Made by a program: the position numbers and the translations under genes
Shown here: in pieces, positions 8,872-18,451 of the stretch
How positions within the stretch are numbered: the stretch's first letter is position 1
Layout of the letters: every line of letters begins with the position of its first letter
The notes under the pieces: model-generated
What the model was told of the DNA's origin: nothing
The model's input: the letters and a program-made list of their open reading frames with translations, nothing else
The model's database searches: none
Assembly (NCBI GenBank): GCA_030141605.1
Contig: JAQGDQ010000093.1
Span: 1 to 62,000 of the forward strand
Direction: 5' to 3'
Source of the DNA: Tubiluchus corallicola
Lineage: Eukaryota; Priapulida; Priapulimorpha; Priapulimorphida; Tubiluchidae
Length of the DNA: 62,000 nucleotides

Positions 8872-9903
8872 ATGGGTTTAAGTATTGTTAATATATATTT
8901 TGTGCTTGTACTCTCTGTTTTTGCTGTTTTTAGCAGCGCTGCTACAGGCCAGGAGATTAAGGCAGAGGCATCATTTGAAAGGGATTCCATTGACCTTGGG
9001 GATCAGATATTGCTGACCCTGGAGCTGGAGAGCTCGGATGGCCTTACTATTGAGTTGCCGGAAGTGTCGGATACTATAGGTTTGGCAATTGAAGTGCTGA
9101 GGCAGGAGCCGGTAGATACTATTGTGCTAAAAGATAGAAAACGATTGATCCGGCAAAAGTTTATTGTTACATGTTTTGACGAGGGTACTCATATTATACC
9201 CCCTTTTGTTTACAGGCTGAAATATGATGAGCTGGAAGATTCTATTGAAACGGGAGAGCTGAGGCTTTTTGTGAATACAATTGATGTGGATATGGAGAGG
9301 GGGCCTGTTGATATTAAAAGGCCTTTTTCTGCACATGTTACATTTAAAGAGATCGCACCAATACTATTTGGGGTGATACTTGCCTTGGCTCTTATTTATC
9401 TGGTTATTTATATGATAAGACAGCGGAGGAAGAATGCCCCACTGTTTCAAAGGGCTCCCAAGCCCCGGGAGCCTGCTCATGTGATAGCTTTGCGTGCGTT
9501 GAGTGAGCTGAAGAATAAGAAGTTGTGGCAGAGCAACCGTACTAAAGAGTATTATAGCAGAGTAACGTGTATTGTAAGGTCTTATATAGAGGAGAGATTT
9601 CATATTAAGGCGTTGGAGCAGACTACTGCAGAGATTATGAGAAATATTGAGAGTAAAGAATCGGAGGTAGGTCAGCAGCCTATTGATATGCTGAGGCAGA
9701 TTCTTGAGTTGGCAGATTTTGTTAAGTTTGCAAAGCTGTCTCCTACTTCTGATGAGAATCAGATAACAATTGCAAATGCCTACTTTTTTGTAGAGCAGAC
9801 TAAAGTTGATGAGAAAAAAGATAGTTCACTGAAGAGTAGTGAAGGTGAAGTGGAGGAGACAACTTATTTAATCAATGGCGAAGGGGTGAAAAAAGATGGC
9901 TAG
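8872..9903 (+). CDS. BatD-like membrane-anchored protein of the Bat operon
   Basis: 343 residues: signal peptide (MGLSIVNIYFVLVLS to about residue 26), a periplasmic beta-rich domain resembling the oxygen-tolerance (BatD) fold (ASFERDSIDLGDQILLTLE), a single membrane helix near residues 160-182 (APILFGVILALALIYLVIY), and a cytoplasmic helical tail that includes TKEYYSRVTCIVRSYIEERF, also seen in the BatD C-terminus. It starts 7 bases after the DUF58 gene and its 3' end overlaps batA. This position is usual in Bacteroidetes Bat operons. No enzyme motif. Confidence 0.8.
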   Translation: MGLSIVNIYFVLVLSVFAVFSSAATGQEIKAEASFERDSIDLGDQILLTLELESSDGLTIELPEVSDTIGLAIEVLRQEPVDTIVLKDRKRLIRQKFIVTCFDEGTHIIPPFVYRLKYDELEDSIETGELRLFVNTIDVDMERGPVDIKRPFSAHVTFKEIAPILFGVILALALIYLVIYMIRQRRKNAPLFQRAPKPREPAHVIALRALSELKNKKLWQSNRTKEYYSRVTCIVRSYIEERFHIKALEQTTAEIMRNIESKESEVGQQPIDMLRQILELADFVKFAKLSPTSDENQITIANAYFFVEQTKVDEKKDSSLKSSEGEVEETTYLINGEGVKKDG

Positions 9904-10888
9904 TATGGATTTTGCTAAACCCGGATTTTTTTATCTGTTTTTGGTTTTTGTGCCAATGATAGCGTGGTATGTGTGGCGGCAAAAAACGTTGATGGCAAGT
10001 ATAAGCATATCAACATTAAATGGGTTTGAGAAAGCCCCCAACACATGGAGACACTATCTGCGCCACTCTATTTTTGTTATTCAGCTTATGGCTATGTCTC
10101 TTCTTATCCTGAGCTTGGCCCGTCCTCAGTCATCGGATAGCTGGGAGACCCAGTCTACAGAGGGTATAGATATAGTTATAGCTTTTGATATATCAAGTTC
10201 CATGCTGGCAAGGGATTTTAGCCCCGACAGACTTGAAGCAGCCAAAGCTGTAGCTACAGAGTTTATTTCAGGCAGGCCTTATGATCGTATCGGCTTAGTT
10301 GTTTTTGCGGGAGAGAGTTTTACACAGTGTCCTCTTACTACAGATCACGCAGTACTTATAAATTTGCTTAGGGAGGTCAAGTGTGGTATGATTGAGGATG
10401 GTACGGCAATTGGCCTTGGCCTTGCAACTTCAGTGGCAAGGCTGAAGGAGAGCGATGCAAGCAGCAAGGTTGTAATTTTGCTTACCGATGGTGAAAATAA
10501 CAGGGGAGAGATTGCCCCTATAACTGCCGCAGAAATTGCAAAAACTTACGGAGTAAGAGTTTACTCTATCGGAGTTGGAACTATCGGCACCGCACCTTTT
10601 CCTGTGCAAACCAACCTTGGAACACGTATAAGAAATGTTGAGGTTAAGATAGATGAAAAAGCCTTACAGAGCATATCAGATCTCACAGATGGGAAGTACT
10701 ACAGGGCTACTAATAAAGCGAAACTGGTAGAGATATATAAGACGATTGATAAGCTTGAGCGCTCTAAAATGGAGGTTCATGAGTTTAGTAAAAAGAATGA
10801 GGAGTATCTTAGGTTTGCTATTCCTGCACTTCTGGTGGCCCTTGTGGGGTTTTTTATGAAGGTTACGGTTTTTAGGAATATACCTTAG
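9896..10888 (+). CDS. batA: BatA, VWA-domain inner-membrane protein
   Basis: 330 residues. Two N-terminal membrane helices (about 8-22 and 57-75), then a von Willebrand factor A domain with an intact MIDAS: DISSSM at about residue 96 and LTDGENNRG at about residue 195, plus GTAIGLGLAT. A C-terminal helix (LRFAIPALLVALVGFF) completes the BatA/BatB layout. The ATG overlaps the upstream gene by 8 bases. BatA and BatB are thought to form a membrane complex with the BatC and BatE TPR proteins; the role in stress tolerance is known only from a few relatives. Confidence 0.9.
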   Translation: MASMDFAKPGFFYLFLVFVPMIAWYVWRQKTLMASISISTLNGFEKAPNTWRHYLRHSIFVIQLMAMSLLILSLARPQSSDSWETQSTEGIDIVIAFDISSSMLARDFSPDRLEAAKAVATEFISGRPYDRIGLVVFAGESFTQCPLTTDHAVLINLLREVKCGMIEDGTAIGLGLATSVARLKESDASSKVVILLTDGENNRGEIAPITAAEIAKTYGVRVYSIGVGTIGTAPFPVQTNLGTRIRNVEVKIDEKALQSISDLTDGKYYRATNKAKLVEIYKTIDKLERSKMEVHEFSKKNEEYLRFAIPALLVALVGFFMKVTVFRNIP

Positions 10889-10965
10889 GCTGTACAGGTC
10901 TGACAGGTGGAGGTAAGAATTGGTGGAAAAAGGAGAAGCTTCAACAAAGAGATGTTATTAAGTAT

Positions 10966-12006
10966 ATGGAGTCATTTAGGTTTGCACATCCGGAATATTT
11001 TTACTTTATGCTGATAATTCCGGCATTTGTAGTTATTTTTTTGCTGTCTGTGAGAGGGAGGAAGAGGGCCCTGGCTCACTTCGGAGATATGTCAATACTT
11101 CGGCAGTTGATGCCAAGTGTGTCGACAGGTCGCCATATTGTCAAGTTTGTTGTCTGGATGCTGGCATTTACTTTTATTATTATTGGTATTGCGAGGCCAC
11201 AGTATGGCTCAAAGCTTACAACCGTAAAGAGGGAAGGGGTAGAGCTAATTATTGCGCTGGATGTTTCTAAGAGTATGCTTGCGGAAGATATTACCCCGAA
11301 TCGTCTGGAGAGAGCAAAACGTGCAATTTCTAGATTAACTGAGAGCCTGCATAATGATAAGATAGGGCTTGTAGTTTTTGCAGGTGATGCATATATGCAG
11401 TTGCCAATAACAGCTGATTACACTTCAGCAAAGCTTTTTCTTGGTGCAATAGATACGGATATTGTTCCAGTTCAGGGGACCGCAATAGGGGCAGCAATAA
11501 ATCTTAGCTCTAACTCATTTTCACCCAACTTTGATGGGAGCAAGGCAATAATTATAATAACTGACGGAGAGAATCATGAAGATGATGCTATATCTGAGGC
11601 ACAGAAAGCCTACAGCAACGGTATTGTTGTTTATACTATTGGTATGGGGTCATCACAGGGGGTCCCGATACCTCTTGAACTACCGGATGGCAGACGTGAT
11701 TTTCATAGGGATAAAGATGGGAATATAGTGGTTACGAAGCTAAATGAGGAGATGCTTGCCAGGATTGCGGTAGCGGGTGGGGGTAAGAGTATTTTTGCCA
11801 GTAACGCACAGGTGGGGCTGGATAAACTGTTTGAAGAGATAGGAAAAATGGATAAAGCGGAACTGGAATCACGCATTTATTCAGAGTATAATGAGCAGTA
11901 TGCTCTTTTCATTGCAATTGGGCTGGCACTGATGCTTATAGATTTTCTTATTCTTGAGAGGAAGAATAAATGGCTAAAAAATTATAGATTATTTGGTACA
12001 CACTGA
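10966..12006 (+). CDS. batB: BatB, VWA-domain inner-membrane protein
   Basis: 346 residues with the same architecture as BatA: two membrane helices, then a VWA domain with DVSKSMLAEDITPNRLERA (MIDAS) at about residue 98, TAIGAAINL and ITDGENHED, and a final membrane helix (YALFIAIGLALMLIDFLIL). The insert with LPDGRRDFHRDKDGN distinguishes it from BatA and is typical of BatB. The 77-base gap before it has no visible terminator. It overlaps the open frame of batC. Confidence 0.9.
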   Translation: MESFRFAHPEYFYFMLIIPAFVVIFLLSVRGRKRALAHFGDMSILRQLMPSVSTGRHIVKFVVWMLAFTFIIIGIARPQYGSKLTTVKREGVELIIALDVSKSMLAEDITPNRLERAKRAISRLTESLHNDKIGLVVFAGDAYMQLPITADYTSAKLFLGAIDTDIVPVQGTAIGAAINLSSNSFSPNFDGSKAIIIITDGENHEDDAISEAQKAYSNGIVVYTIGMGSSQGVPIPLELPDGRRDFHRDKDGNIVVTKLNEEMLARIAVAGGGKSIFASNAQVGLDKLFEEIGKMDKAELESRIYSEYNEQYALFIAIGLALMLIDFLILERKNKWLKNYRLFGTH

Positions 12007-12016
12007 AATGATAGTT

Positions 12017-12826
12017 ATGAAGCAGCTAGTAGTTATTTTTTTGGTATTGGGCTCATCGCTTGCCGCGTCTGCACAGAAGGAGAGGCGGTTTGTGCGTCAT
12101 GGGAATAAGCTGTACAATGAAGGGTTAAAAGATACAGTAGCTCTTGATACTATTAAGTTTGGGGAGGCAGAAGTGGCATACAGGCGGGCGTTACAACAGA
12201 AGCCTGATAATTTTCAATGGCAATTTAACTTAGCTGGTGCTTTGTATAAACAGGCTAAGCCTCAGCAGGCAGCAAGTGCTTTTGAAAGGCTTGCAGAGCA
12301 AACTGATAAACCAAGTGAAAAGGCGATGGTGTATCATAATATGGGTAATTCATTATTGGCGCAGGAAAAGATAGATGAGAGCATCGATGCGTATAAAGAG
12401 GCATTGCGACTAAATCCGGGAGATATTGAAACCAAGTATAATCTTGCATATGCTCAAAAGATGAAGCAGCAGCAGGAAGATCAGGATCAGGATCAGAACC
12501 AGGATCAGAACCAGGATCAGAACCAGGATCAGAACCAGGATCAAGACCAGGATCAAGACCAGGATCAGGACCAGGATCAGGATCAAGATCAGGATCAGAA
12601 CCAGGACCAGGACCAGAATCAGGATCAGAATCAGGATCAGAACCAGGATCAGAACCAGGATCAGGACCAGAATCAGGACCAAAATCAGGACCAAAATAAG
12701 ATAGATAGAGAAACTGCGGAGCGTTTATTACAGATGCTTGAGAATGATGAAAAAGAGACACAGGAGAGGGTAAAGAAGATGCAGGCCGAGCAAGCAAAAA
12801 AGGTAAGAGTGGAGAAGGACTGGTAG
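12017..12826 (+). CDS. batC: BatC, TPR protein with a long Asp-Gln/Asn-Gln tract
   Basis: About 269 residues. The open frame begins at a TTG (11993) and has ATGs at 12008 and 12017; the last directly starts a signal peptide (MKQLVVIFLVLGSSLAASA), so it is preferred. Two TPR units lie near residues 50-150 (VYHNMGNSLLAQEKIDESIDAY is the clearest). Then about 75 residues are almost only DQ and NQ dipeptides (nucleotides about 12,476-12,700), followed by a charged helical tail. TPRs suggest binding to the BatA/BatB VWA domains on the periplasmic side. The tract is a repeated GATCAG/AACCAG hexamer and is expected to vary in length between strains. Confidence 0.85.
   Translation: MKQLVVIFLVLGSSLAASAQKERRFVRHGNKLYNEGLKDTVALDTIKFGEAEVAYRRALQQKPDNFQWQFNLAGALYKQAKPQQAASAFERLAEQTDKPSEKAMVYHNMGNSLLAQEKIDESIDAYKEALRLNPGDIETKYNLAYAQKMKQQQEDQDQDQNQDQNQDQNQDQNQDQDQDQDQDQDQDQDQDQDQNQDQDQNQDQNQDQNQDQNQDQDQNQDQNQDQNKIDRETAERLLQMLENDEKETQERVKKMQAEQAKKVRVEKDW
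12476..12700 (+). repeat. In-frame hexanucleotide repeat in batC
   Basis: Tandem GATCAG and AACCAG units keep the batC frame open and also hold a minus-strand frame open by chance. Slippage would add or remove DQ/NQ dipeptides without a frameshift. Confidence 0.9.
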
Positions 12827-12942
12827 GGTTGGTACGCCTTTTGATGTGCATAATTTAGCATTTATAAAGATTACGCTTCAAAATTGCACTATTTTTGAGG
12901 AGAAAATCTTGAGGAGCTATGATTCGTACTATAATCATATAA

Positions 12943-14751
12943 ATGAGAAAAAACAGATTGATATTTTTGGGGATTATATCCCTTTTGGGGGTTATGCCTG
13001 CGCTGGCTACACAGGTTGATTTTAGGATGTCTGCCCCAAAGTTGGTGGAGCTGGGTGAACAGTTTCGTTTAACGCTGACCTTAAATGGTGAGGGGGAGGA
13101 GGTTAGTCTGCCTGAGTTGTCTGATTTTAATCTACTGATGGGGCCGTCAACTACTCAAAGTGTATCGGTAGAGTTTATTAACGGGAATAGTAAAAAGAAT
13201 GTTACCTCTTCTTATTCGTATGTTTTGCAGGCGAAAAAAGAGGGGGTGTACACAATAGGGTCGGCGAGCATAAAGGTGGGAGGGGAAAGATATACCTCGA
13301 ACCCTGTTACTCTGGAAGTTGTAAAGGGGTCTTCAAAGCCTTCGGGAGGTGGAGTTAATGAGCCTGCTGTCCAGTCAGGGGTTATTAGTAAAGAAGATCT
13401 GTTTGTGAAGGTTTTTTTAAACAAGAAGAGTGTGTTTAAGGGAGAACATATTGTGGCAACTATTAAAATATTTTCAAAAGTGGAACTTACCAGGCTTGGA
13501 AATATAAAATTGCCAAGTTTTGAGGGTTTCTGGCTGCAGGATATTGAGACTCCTCAGCAGATATCTTTGCAAAGGGAGGCTTATAATGGAGAGATATACA
13601 ATGTCGGAGTACTAAAAAAAGCTGTTTTATTTCCGCAGCACTCGGGAGAGATAAAGATAGAGCCTGCCGAGATTGAGTGTTTTGTTAGGCAACGAGTTAG
13701 TCACCGCTCCAGAAACTTTTTTGATGATTTCTTTAACTCATATTCCACTGTTAGAGTGACAGCGTTGAGCCCTCCTGCGAGCGTAAAAGTTAAGCCGCAT
13801 CCAACACCCCCTGCCGGCTTTTCCGGAGGGGTAGGAGATTTTAGCTTTACGGCATCTATAAGTGATACCAATGTTAAAGAGAACGATGCGATAACGCTGA
13901 AGTTTAAAATTACCGGGAATGGTAATATTAAACTTATAAATGGGCCAAAGGTTAACCTTCCTCCTGATTTTGAGGCTTACGATCCCAAAACAGCATCTGA
14001 CTATAAGGCTTCAGAGGAGGGGTTAAAAGGCAGCATAACTTTTGAGCATCTGTTTTTACCAAGGTATGCCGGGGATTATGCAATACCCCCAGTAGAGTTT
14101 ACCTACTTCAATCCTTCATTGGCAAAGTATGTAACCAAAAAGTCTTCTTCATTTGCTCTGCATGTTGAAAAAGGCGAGGGAGAACATTCTTCTGGAATGA
14201 TACAGTCTGTATCGAGAGAGAGTGTAAGGTTTATAGGTAAGGATATAAGATATATTAAGCAAGGGACAGGGAAGTTGTATGTAAAAGGGTATATCTTTTT
14301 CGGGTCACTGAGATATTATCTTATACATTTAGGGGGACTGTTTTTACTACTGTTTATTTATTTTCTGAATAGGAAGCGAATAAAGGAGAGAGCCAACATT
14401 GCAAAGCATAGGAACCGGAAGGCTGCTAGGGTTGCCAAGAAGCACCTCAGAGGGGCAAAGGAGCATCTCAGCAAGAGAGAGCCGGAGAGTTTTTACGAGT
14501 CGGTAATGCGTGCGTTTTGGGGGTATCTTAGTGATAAATTGACCATTCCTGTTTCGGAGTTAAATCGTGAGAGGGCATCTGAGGTGCTGAGCGAGAGAGG
14601 AGTGTCTAGGGAGTTAATTGCTGGGTTTATGAAGGTATTGGATGCGTGTGAGTTTGCCAGGTTTGCCCCGAGCGGAAGTGTAGAACAGATGGGTGGTGTG
14701 TATGAGGATGCAAGTGAGGTGATGAATAAAATGGAGAGAGAAATTGGGTAA
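12943..14751 (+). CDS. batD: BatD, oxygen-tolerance family membrane protein
   Basis: 602 residues. Signal peptide (MRKNRLIFLGIISLLG to about residue 22), two or three beta-sandwich BatD domains in the periplasm (FRMSAPKLVELGEQFRLTL near 27; DLFVKVFLNKKSVFKGEH near 150; FTASISDTNVKENDAITLKF near 300), one membrane helix near residues 460-478 (YYLIHLGGLFLLLFIYF), and a cytoplasmic helical tail with EPESFYESVMRAFWGYLSD. It lies between batC and batE as in other Bacteroidetes. The internal RQRVSHRSRNFFDDFF is a typical BatD stretch. Confidence 0.9.
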   Translation: MRKNRLIFLGIISLLGVMPALATQVDFRMSAPKLVELGEQFRLTLTLNGEGEEVSLPELSDFNLLMGPSTTQSVSVEFINGNSKKNVTSSYSYVLQAKKEGVYTIGSASIKVGGERYTSNPVTLEVVKGSSKPSGGGVNEPAVQSGVISKEDLFVKVFLNKKSVFKGEHIVATIKIFSKVELTRLGNIKLPSFEGFWLQDIETPQQISLQREAYNGEIYNVGVLKKAVLFPQHSGEIKIEPAEIECFVRQRVSHRSRNFFDDFFNSYSTVRVTALSPPASVKVKPHPTPPAGFSGGVGDFSFTASISDTNVKENDAITLKFKITGNGNIKLINGPKVNLPPDFEAYDPKTASDYKASEEGLKGSITFEHLFLPRYAGDYAIPPVEFTYFNPSLAKYVTKKSSSFALHVEKGEGEHSSGMIQSVSRESVRFIGKDIRYIKQGTGKLYVKGYIFFGSLRYYLIHLGGLFLLLFIYFLNRKRIKERANIAKHRNRKAARVAKKHLRGAKEHLSKREPESFYESVMRAFWGYLSDKLTIPVSELNRERASEVLSERGVSRELIAGFMKVLDACEFARFAPSGSVEQMGGVYEDASEVMNKMEREIG

Positions 14752-14788
14752 TATTTTTGACTTTTGAAGTTTTTAAAGATTAGGGGTT

Positions 14789-15571
14789 ATGGAATATCGA
14801 ATGATAAATACGGGTCGAAAATATGCAATGACGCTGCTGGCTGCTATGTTAAGCCTGCTACTTGTTGCTCAGGACGGAGACAAGCTTGCAATAGAGAGTG
14901 CGTCTCAGTTGTACGGTGAGGATAAGTTTGCTGAGGCAGTTGAAGTCTACGAGGCTGCTTTGGCAGCAGGGGTTGAATCTGCAGTTATATATTTCAATTT
15001 AGGAAATTCTTATTACAAGTTGGGGGAGTTTTCGAAGGCGATATTAAGTTATGAGAGAGCGCTTTTGCTTGCGCCCGGTGATAAGGATGTTCTGTATAAC
15101 CTGGAGTTGGTAAATGCTTATATTGTGGATGATATTGAAAAGCTACCGGAGATATTTGTGGCAAAGTGGTACCGGCAGATGGTTAACTTACATTCGGTAG
15201 ATGAATGGGGCTGGCAGAGTGTGATCGCTTTTATTTTGGGGCTGGCTTTATTTGGTACTTTTCTCTTTTCAGGAAGAGTGCTTTTAAAGAAGATGGCTTT
15301 TATATTTGTTGTGATAACATTTCTGTATAGTGGAGTATCATTTTCATTTGCGTTGTCGCAAAAGAAGAAAATGACTATCCGGAATCATGCTATCATTTTT
15401 TCCAGAAGCGTAACTGTAAAAAGTTCACCAAGCGAAACCGGGACAGGCCTGTTTATTGTTCATGAGGGGCTGAAAGTGGAGTTGACAGATAGCATCGGGA
15501 AGTGGGTTGAGATAAAGATAGCAGATGGTAACAAGGGCTGGGTGCAGGATGCTGCTGTGGTAAAGATCTAA
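14789..15571 (+). CDS. batE: BatE, TPR and SH3-like membrane protein
   Basis: 260 residues. An N-terminal signal segment (AMTLLAAMLSLLLVAQ), two to three TPRs (AVIYFNLGNSYYKLGEFSKAILSYERAL near residues 60-110, quoted by its ends), two membrane helices (about 147-166 and 172-190), and a C-terminal bacterial SH3-like domain (VKSSPSETGTGLFIVHEG to GWVQDAAVV). This is the standard end of the Bat set. A second ATG four codons downstream is an equally possible start. It is followed by queA after 50 bases. Confidence 0.88.
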   Translation: MEYRMINTGRKYAMTLLAAMLSLLLVAQDGDKLAIESASQLYGEDKFAEAVEVYEAALAAGVESAVIYFNLGNSYYKLGEFSKAILSYERALLLAPGDKDVLYNLELVNAYIVDDIEKLPEIFVAKWYRQMVNLHSVDEWGWQSVIAFILGLALFGTFLFSGRVLLKKMAFIFVVITFLYSGVSFSFALSQKKKMTIRNHAIIFSRSVTVKSSPSETGTGLFIVHEGLKVELTDSIGKWVEIKIADGNKGWVQDAAVVKI

Positions 15572-15621
15572 TTGACAGGGTTTTAAGTTGTCAAAGGTTT
15601 TTGTTTCTTGTTCAAATATAA

Positions 15622-16851
15622 ATGCTCCCAGAAGAGATACATAATATTCTAATTCAGGATTATAGCTACAATCTGCCGGATAACAGAATTGCAAAGTACC
15701 CGCTGAAGAGAAGGGACAGAGCGCGACTGTTGGTCTGGAAAGGTGGTGTGATTAAAGATACATCTTTTCACTGTATTGCTGATTATTTGCCGAATAATAG
15801 TCTCTTGGTTTTCAACAATACAAAAGTGATTAGGGCGCGGCTGGAGTTTAAAAAACAGACAGGTGCACGAATTGAGGTTTTTTGTTTAGAACCTTATTAT
15901 CCCAGGGAGTATGGCTTGTCATTTGCGCAGCGAGGGAAATGTGCCTGGAGGTGCATCGTGGGGAATCTTGGGAAGTGGAAGGGAGGTGTGTTGGAGAAGC
16001 GTATTAAATCAGGAGGGAGAGATGTACTATTAAGTGTAGAGAGAGGTGAGGCTGTGGGAGGTGATATATTGGTTACATTTTCGTGGGATGATGCTGAGAG
16101 CACATTTGCAGATATACTTGATGCATCGGGAAGTGTTCCCATTCCGCCCTATATGAATAGAAAGTCGGAGGAGAGTGATACATCCCGTTATCAAACTGTT
16201 TATTCAAAAGTGAAAGGATCGGTAGCGGCTCCTACCGCCGGGCTGCATTTTACACAAGATGTCTTTAGTTCTTTTCGGTCGAAGAGTATTGAAACTGCAG
16301 AGCTTACTTTACATATAGGGGCAGCTACTTTTAGACCTGTTATGTCAAATGTGGTGGGAGAGCATGAGATGCATGTTGAGCATATAGTGGTTGAGAAGCG
16401 CTTTATTGCTAAGCTGTTAAGGCATAAGGGGAGCGTTGTTGCAGCAGGTACCACTTCTATGCGCACTTTAGAAAGCCTATTTTGGATGGGGAAAAAGGTA
16501 CTTGACACTCCGGAGTTAGAGCCTTCAGATCTGCATGTAACGCAGTGGGAACCTTATAGTAGCACAGGCCGAGCTCCCAAAGCGGATGAAGCCTTGGAAG
16601 CTTTATACTCTTATATGGAGCGTAGCAGGCTGGAAGCACTTAGTAGTACTACGCAAATAATGATTGTTCCCGGCTATGAGTTTAGGATTGTAAATGGAAT
16701 AATTACTAATTTTCACCAGCCACAAAGCACTCTTTTGCTCCTTGTATCCGCGTTTATTGGCAAAGATTGGCGAAAAGTGTATAGTCATGCCATGGATAAT
16801 GGTTACCGGTTTTTGAGCTATGGAGACTCCAATCTTTATATAAGGGAGTAG
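15622..16851 (+). CDS. queA: S-adenosylmethionine:tRNA ribosyltransferase-isomerase
   Basis: Transfers and isomerises the ribosyl moiety of SAM onto preQ1-tRNA to give epoxyqueuosine. Recognisable blocks: LPDNRIAKYPLKRRDRARLL near the N-terminus, NNTKVIRARL, PIPPYMNR, YQTVYSKVKGSVAAPTAGLHF, GAATFRPV and the C-terminal NFHQPQSTLLLLVSAF. 409 residues, in the longer range of the family. It ends directly against the stop of the convergent wzi-like gene. It follows the Bat operon without an obvious terminator and may be co-transcribed. Confidence 0.94.
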   Translation: MLPEEIHNILIQDYSYNLPDNRIAKYPLKRRDRARLLVWKGGVIKDTSFHCIADYLPNNSLLVFNNTKVIRARLEFKKQTGARIEVFCLEPYYPREYGLSFAQRGKCAWRCIVGNLGKWKGGVLEKRIKSGGRDVLLSVERGEAVGGDILVTFSWDDAESTFADILDASGSVPIPPYMNRKSEESDTSRYQTVYSKVKGSVAAPTAGLHFTQDVFSSFRSKSIETAELTLHIGAATFRPVMSNVVGEHEMHVEHIVVEKRFIAKLLRHKGSVVAAGTTSMRTLESLFWMGKKVLDTPELEPSDLHVTQWEPYSSTGRAPKADEALEALYSYMERSRLEALSSTTQIMIVPGYEFRIVNGIITNFHQPQSTLLLLVSAFIGKDWRKVYSHAMDNGYRFLSYGDSNLYIRE

Positions 16852-18396
16852 TTAAAAATCAAAGTTTATCCCGGCAAAGACACCTGTTCGTGTTTCGAGG
16901 TTGCTTCCATAATCTCCGGCAACACCCAGGTGAAGAGCGAAAGGCAGCTTCTCGCCTATATATGAACATTTGGCATAGAGAGATATCTGGTCTAGCGGGT
17001 TTTTATGCGGGTCGATGTATGTGCCAAAATTTTTGGAGAAGGTGAAAAGGGATTCCCACCTGAGATCTCTATTTAGGTACCCTTTTGCTCCTGTGTGCAA
17101 CATCCATATTCTGTTGTTTTTGAAGCCCACTGAAATACCGTCTTCATTGATAGCAGGTATAAATAGAGGGCTCCCCAGCATTCTACTGTAATACGTATGC
17201 CCGGATTTATATACACTATGGTTAAAGTAGTCATCTAAGCCTCTGCCTCCATATTCCGGATGCAGATGGTATTCTCCACTCTGATGCTTTGTGTGCATAA
17301 ATTCGCAGACTATCTCATTTACTAATGACTGTTTTTCCCATTTTAAATGGGTACCCCATAAGCCATCAGCCCAGTTTACGAACTCCATTCCCGAACGGTC
17401 TTCAAAGAAATGGTTGTAATAGAAAGTCAAGGCTTTGCTGCCATATGTTTTGCTTATTTTAAATACATATGTCCCCAGCGAGTTTCCTGCAACATTTAGC
17501 TGATCTGTTTCCGGCGCATTTGAGCTTCCCCCCCGCCCTAAAATGTAACGGAAATAATCTTCTATTCCAGGTAGTTTACCATATTCAGGAGAGTCTCCTC
17601 CCCAGTATGTCCAGAGATCAGCACCTGCTATAGCTTGCCAATTATTACCTAAATATGCTCGCAGGTATAAGTTTTTATGGTGAAGTTTAGCATTTTTTAC
17701 ATGACGCTCATCTATGAGGAAGTTTTCTTCATATTCAAATTTTAATGAGAACCATTTTTCCCAGAAAAAAAATGGGATATATCCGTTCGACGCCAGTTCT
17801 ATCCGAGGCATGGGGCGCGCATTACTAGATAAGACCATATTGCCATTTGTGGATGATAATCCCCCATATCTAGTCGGTTCAGCCTGCATTCCCCCGCGTA
17901 GAACCAACCATTTAAAGCGTATTCCTGCCCATGCTTCATTAATGTGAAAGTCAGATCTTGATGCATTGCCATATACCATGTTCAGCCCATAGGTAACTCC
18001 CCAGCTTTTGCCAGCATCCTGTTCAAGTTCCCGTGATGCACCTATAGACACAAGCTGATAGGTAGAGTTGGGTGCGGTAAATACTCCATTCTTATTTGAT
18101 GTCACCCAGAATGGCAGATCATCACCGGAGCTGACGTATGAGCTTAGTGAGGCTTGAAATGATGGTCTATACGGCGATGTTTGGGATTTCCCCTGAATAA
18201 CTGTTAAAGTAAGAGCTAGTATGCATATATGCCTTATAGCAAAGGCCTTTGTAAAATTTGCCTTTTTACTAGTATTTTTGGTAAAGTACTCTTCAAAACC
18301 CTTACTTATATCAGTAGGTAGCGGGTTTTTATCGAATTTTTTCTTATTCTGAACCACAATCTTTCGTCTTGTGAAGGCCTCAGTAGATCGTTTCAT
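16852..18396 (-). CDS. Capsule assembly Wzi family outer-membrane protein
   Basis: Predicted outer-membrane beta-barrel of the Wzi family, linked to surface polysaccharide attachment. After a hydrophobic signal segment (HICILALTLTVIQGKSQ) come YVSSGDDLPFWVTSNKNG, the family start, many amphipathic strands, and a terminal aromatic (GINFDF). The mature region is about 440 residues. The only ATG (18396) adds about 50 charged residues before the signal segment, and this extension is encoded by a copy of the local intergenic repeat, so either the start is non-standard or the repeat has supplied the translation start. Upstream lies rnpB on the same strand. Confidence 0.8.
   Translation of the reverse strand: MKRSTEAFTRRKIVVQNKKKFDKNPLPTDISKGFEEYFTKNTSKKANFTKAFAIRHICILALTLTVIQGKSQTSPYRPSFQASLSSYVSSGDDLPFWVTSNKNGVFTAPNSTYQLVSIGASRELEQDAGKSWGVTYGLNMVYGNASRSDFHINEAWAGIRFKWLVLRGGMQAEPTRYGGLSSTNGNMVLSSNARPMPRIELASNGYIPFFFWEKWFSLKFEYEENFLIDERHVKNAKLHHKNLYLRAYLGNNWQAIAGADLWTYWGGDSPEYGKLPGIEDYFRYILGRGGSSNAPETDQLNVAGNSLGTYVFKISKTYGSKALTFYYNHFFEDRSGMEFVNWADGLWGTHLKWEKQSLVNEIVCEFMHTKHQSGEYHLHPEYGGRGLDDYFNHSVYKSGHTYYSRMLGSPLFIPAINEDGISVGFKNNRIWMLHTGAKGYLNRDLRWESLFTFSKNFGTYIDPHKNPLDQISLYAKCSYIGEKLPFALHLGVAGDYGSNLETRTGVFAGINFDF
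18232..18382 (+). repeat. Intergenic repeat family, copy 3, inside the wzi-like ORF
   Basis: Shares CTAGTATTTTTGGTAAAG, TTCTGAACCACAATCTTT and CTTGTGAAGGCCT with the other copies, in the same order and orientation. It encodes residues about 5-55 of the wzi-like ORF on the other strand. Confidence 0.6.
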
Positions 18397-18451
18397 AATG
18401 ATTTTAGAGGAGCATGTTAGTTAAGTATTATGCAATGGCTAAGGTTATAAA

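Noticed and set aside
12255-12851. A 198-codon and a 94-codon minus-strand frame over batC
   Set aside because: Both are held open by the hexamer repeat; the plus strand has the TPR protein in its expected operon place.
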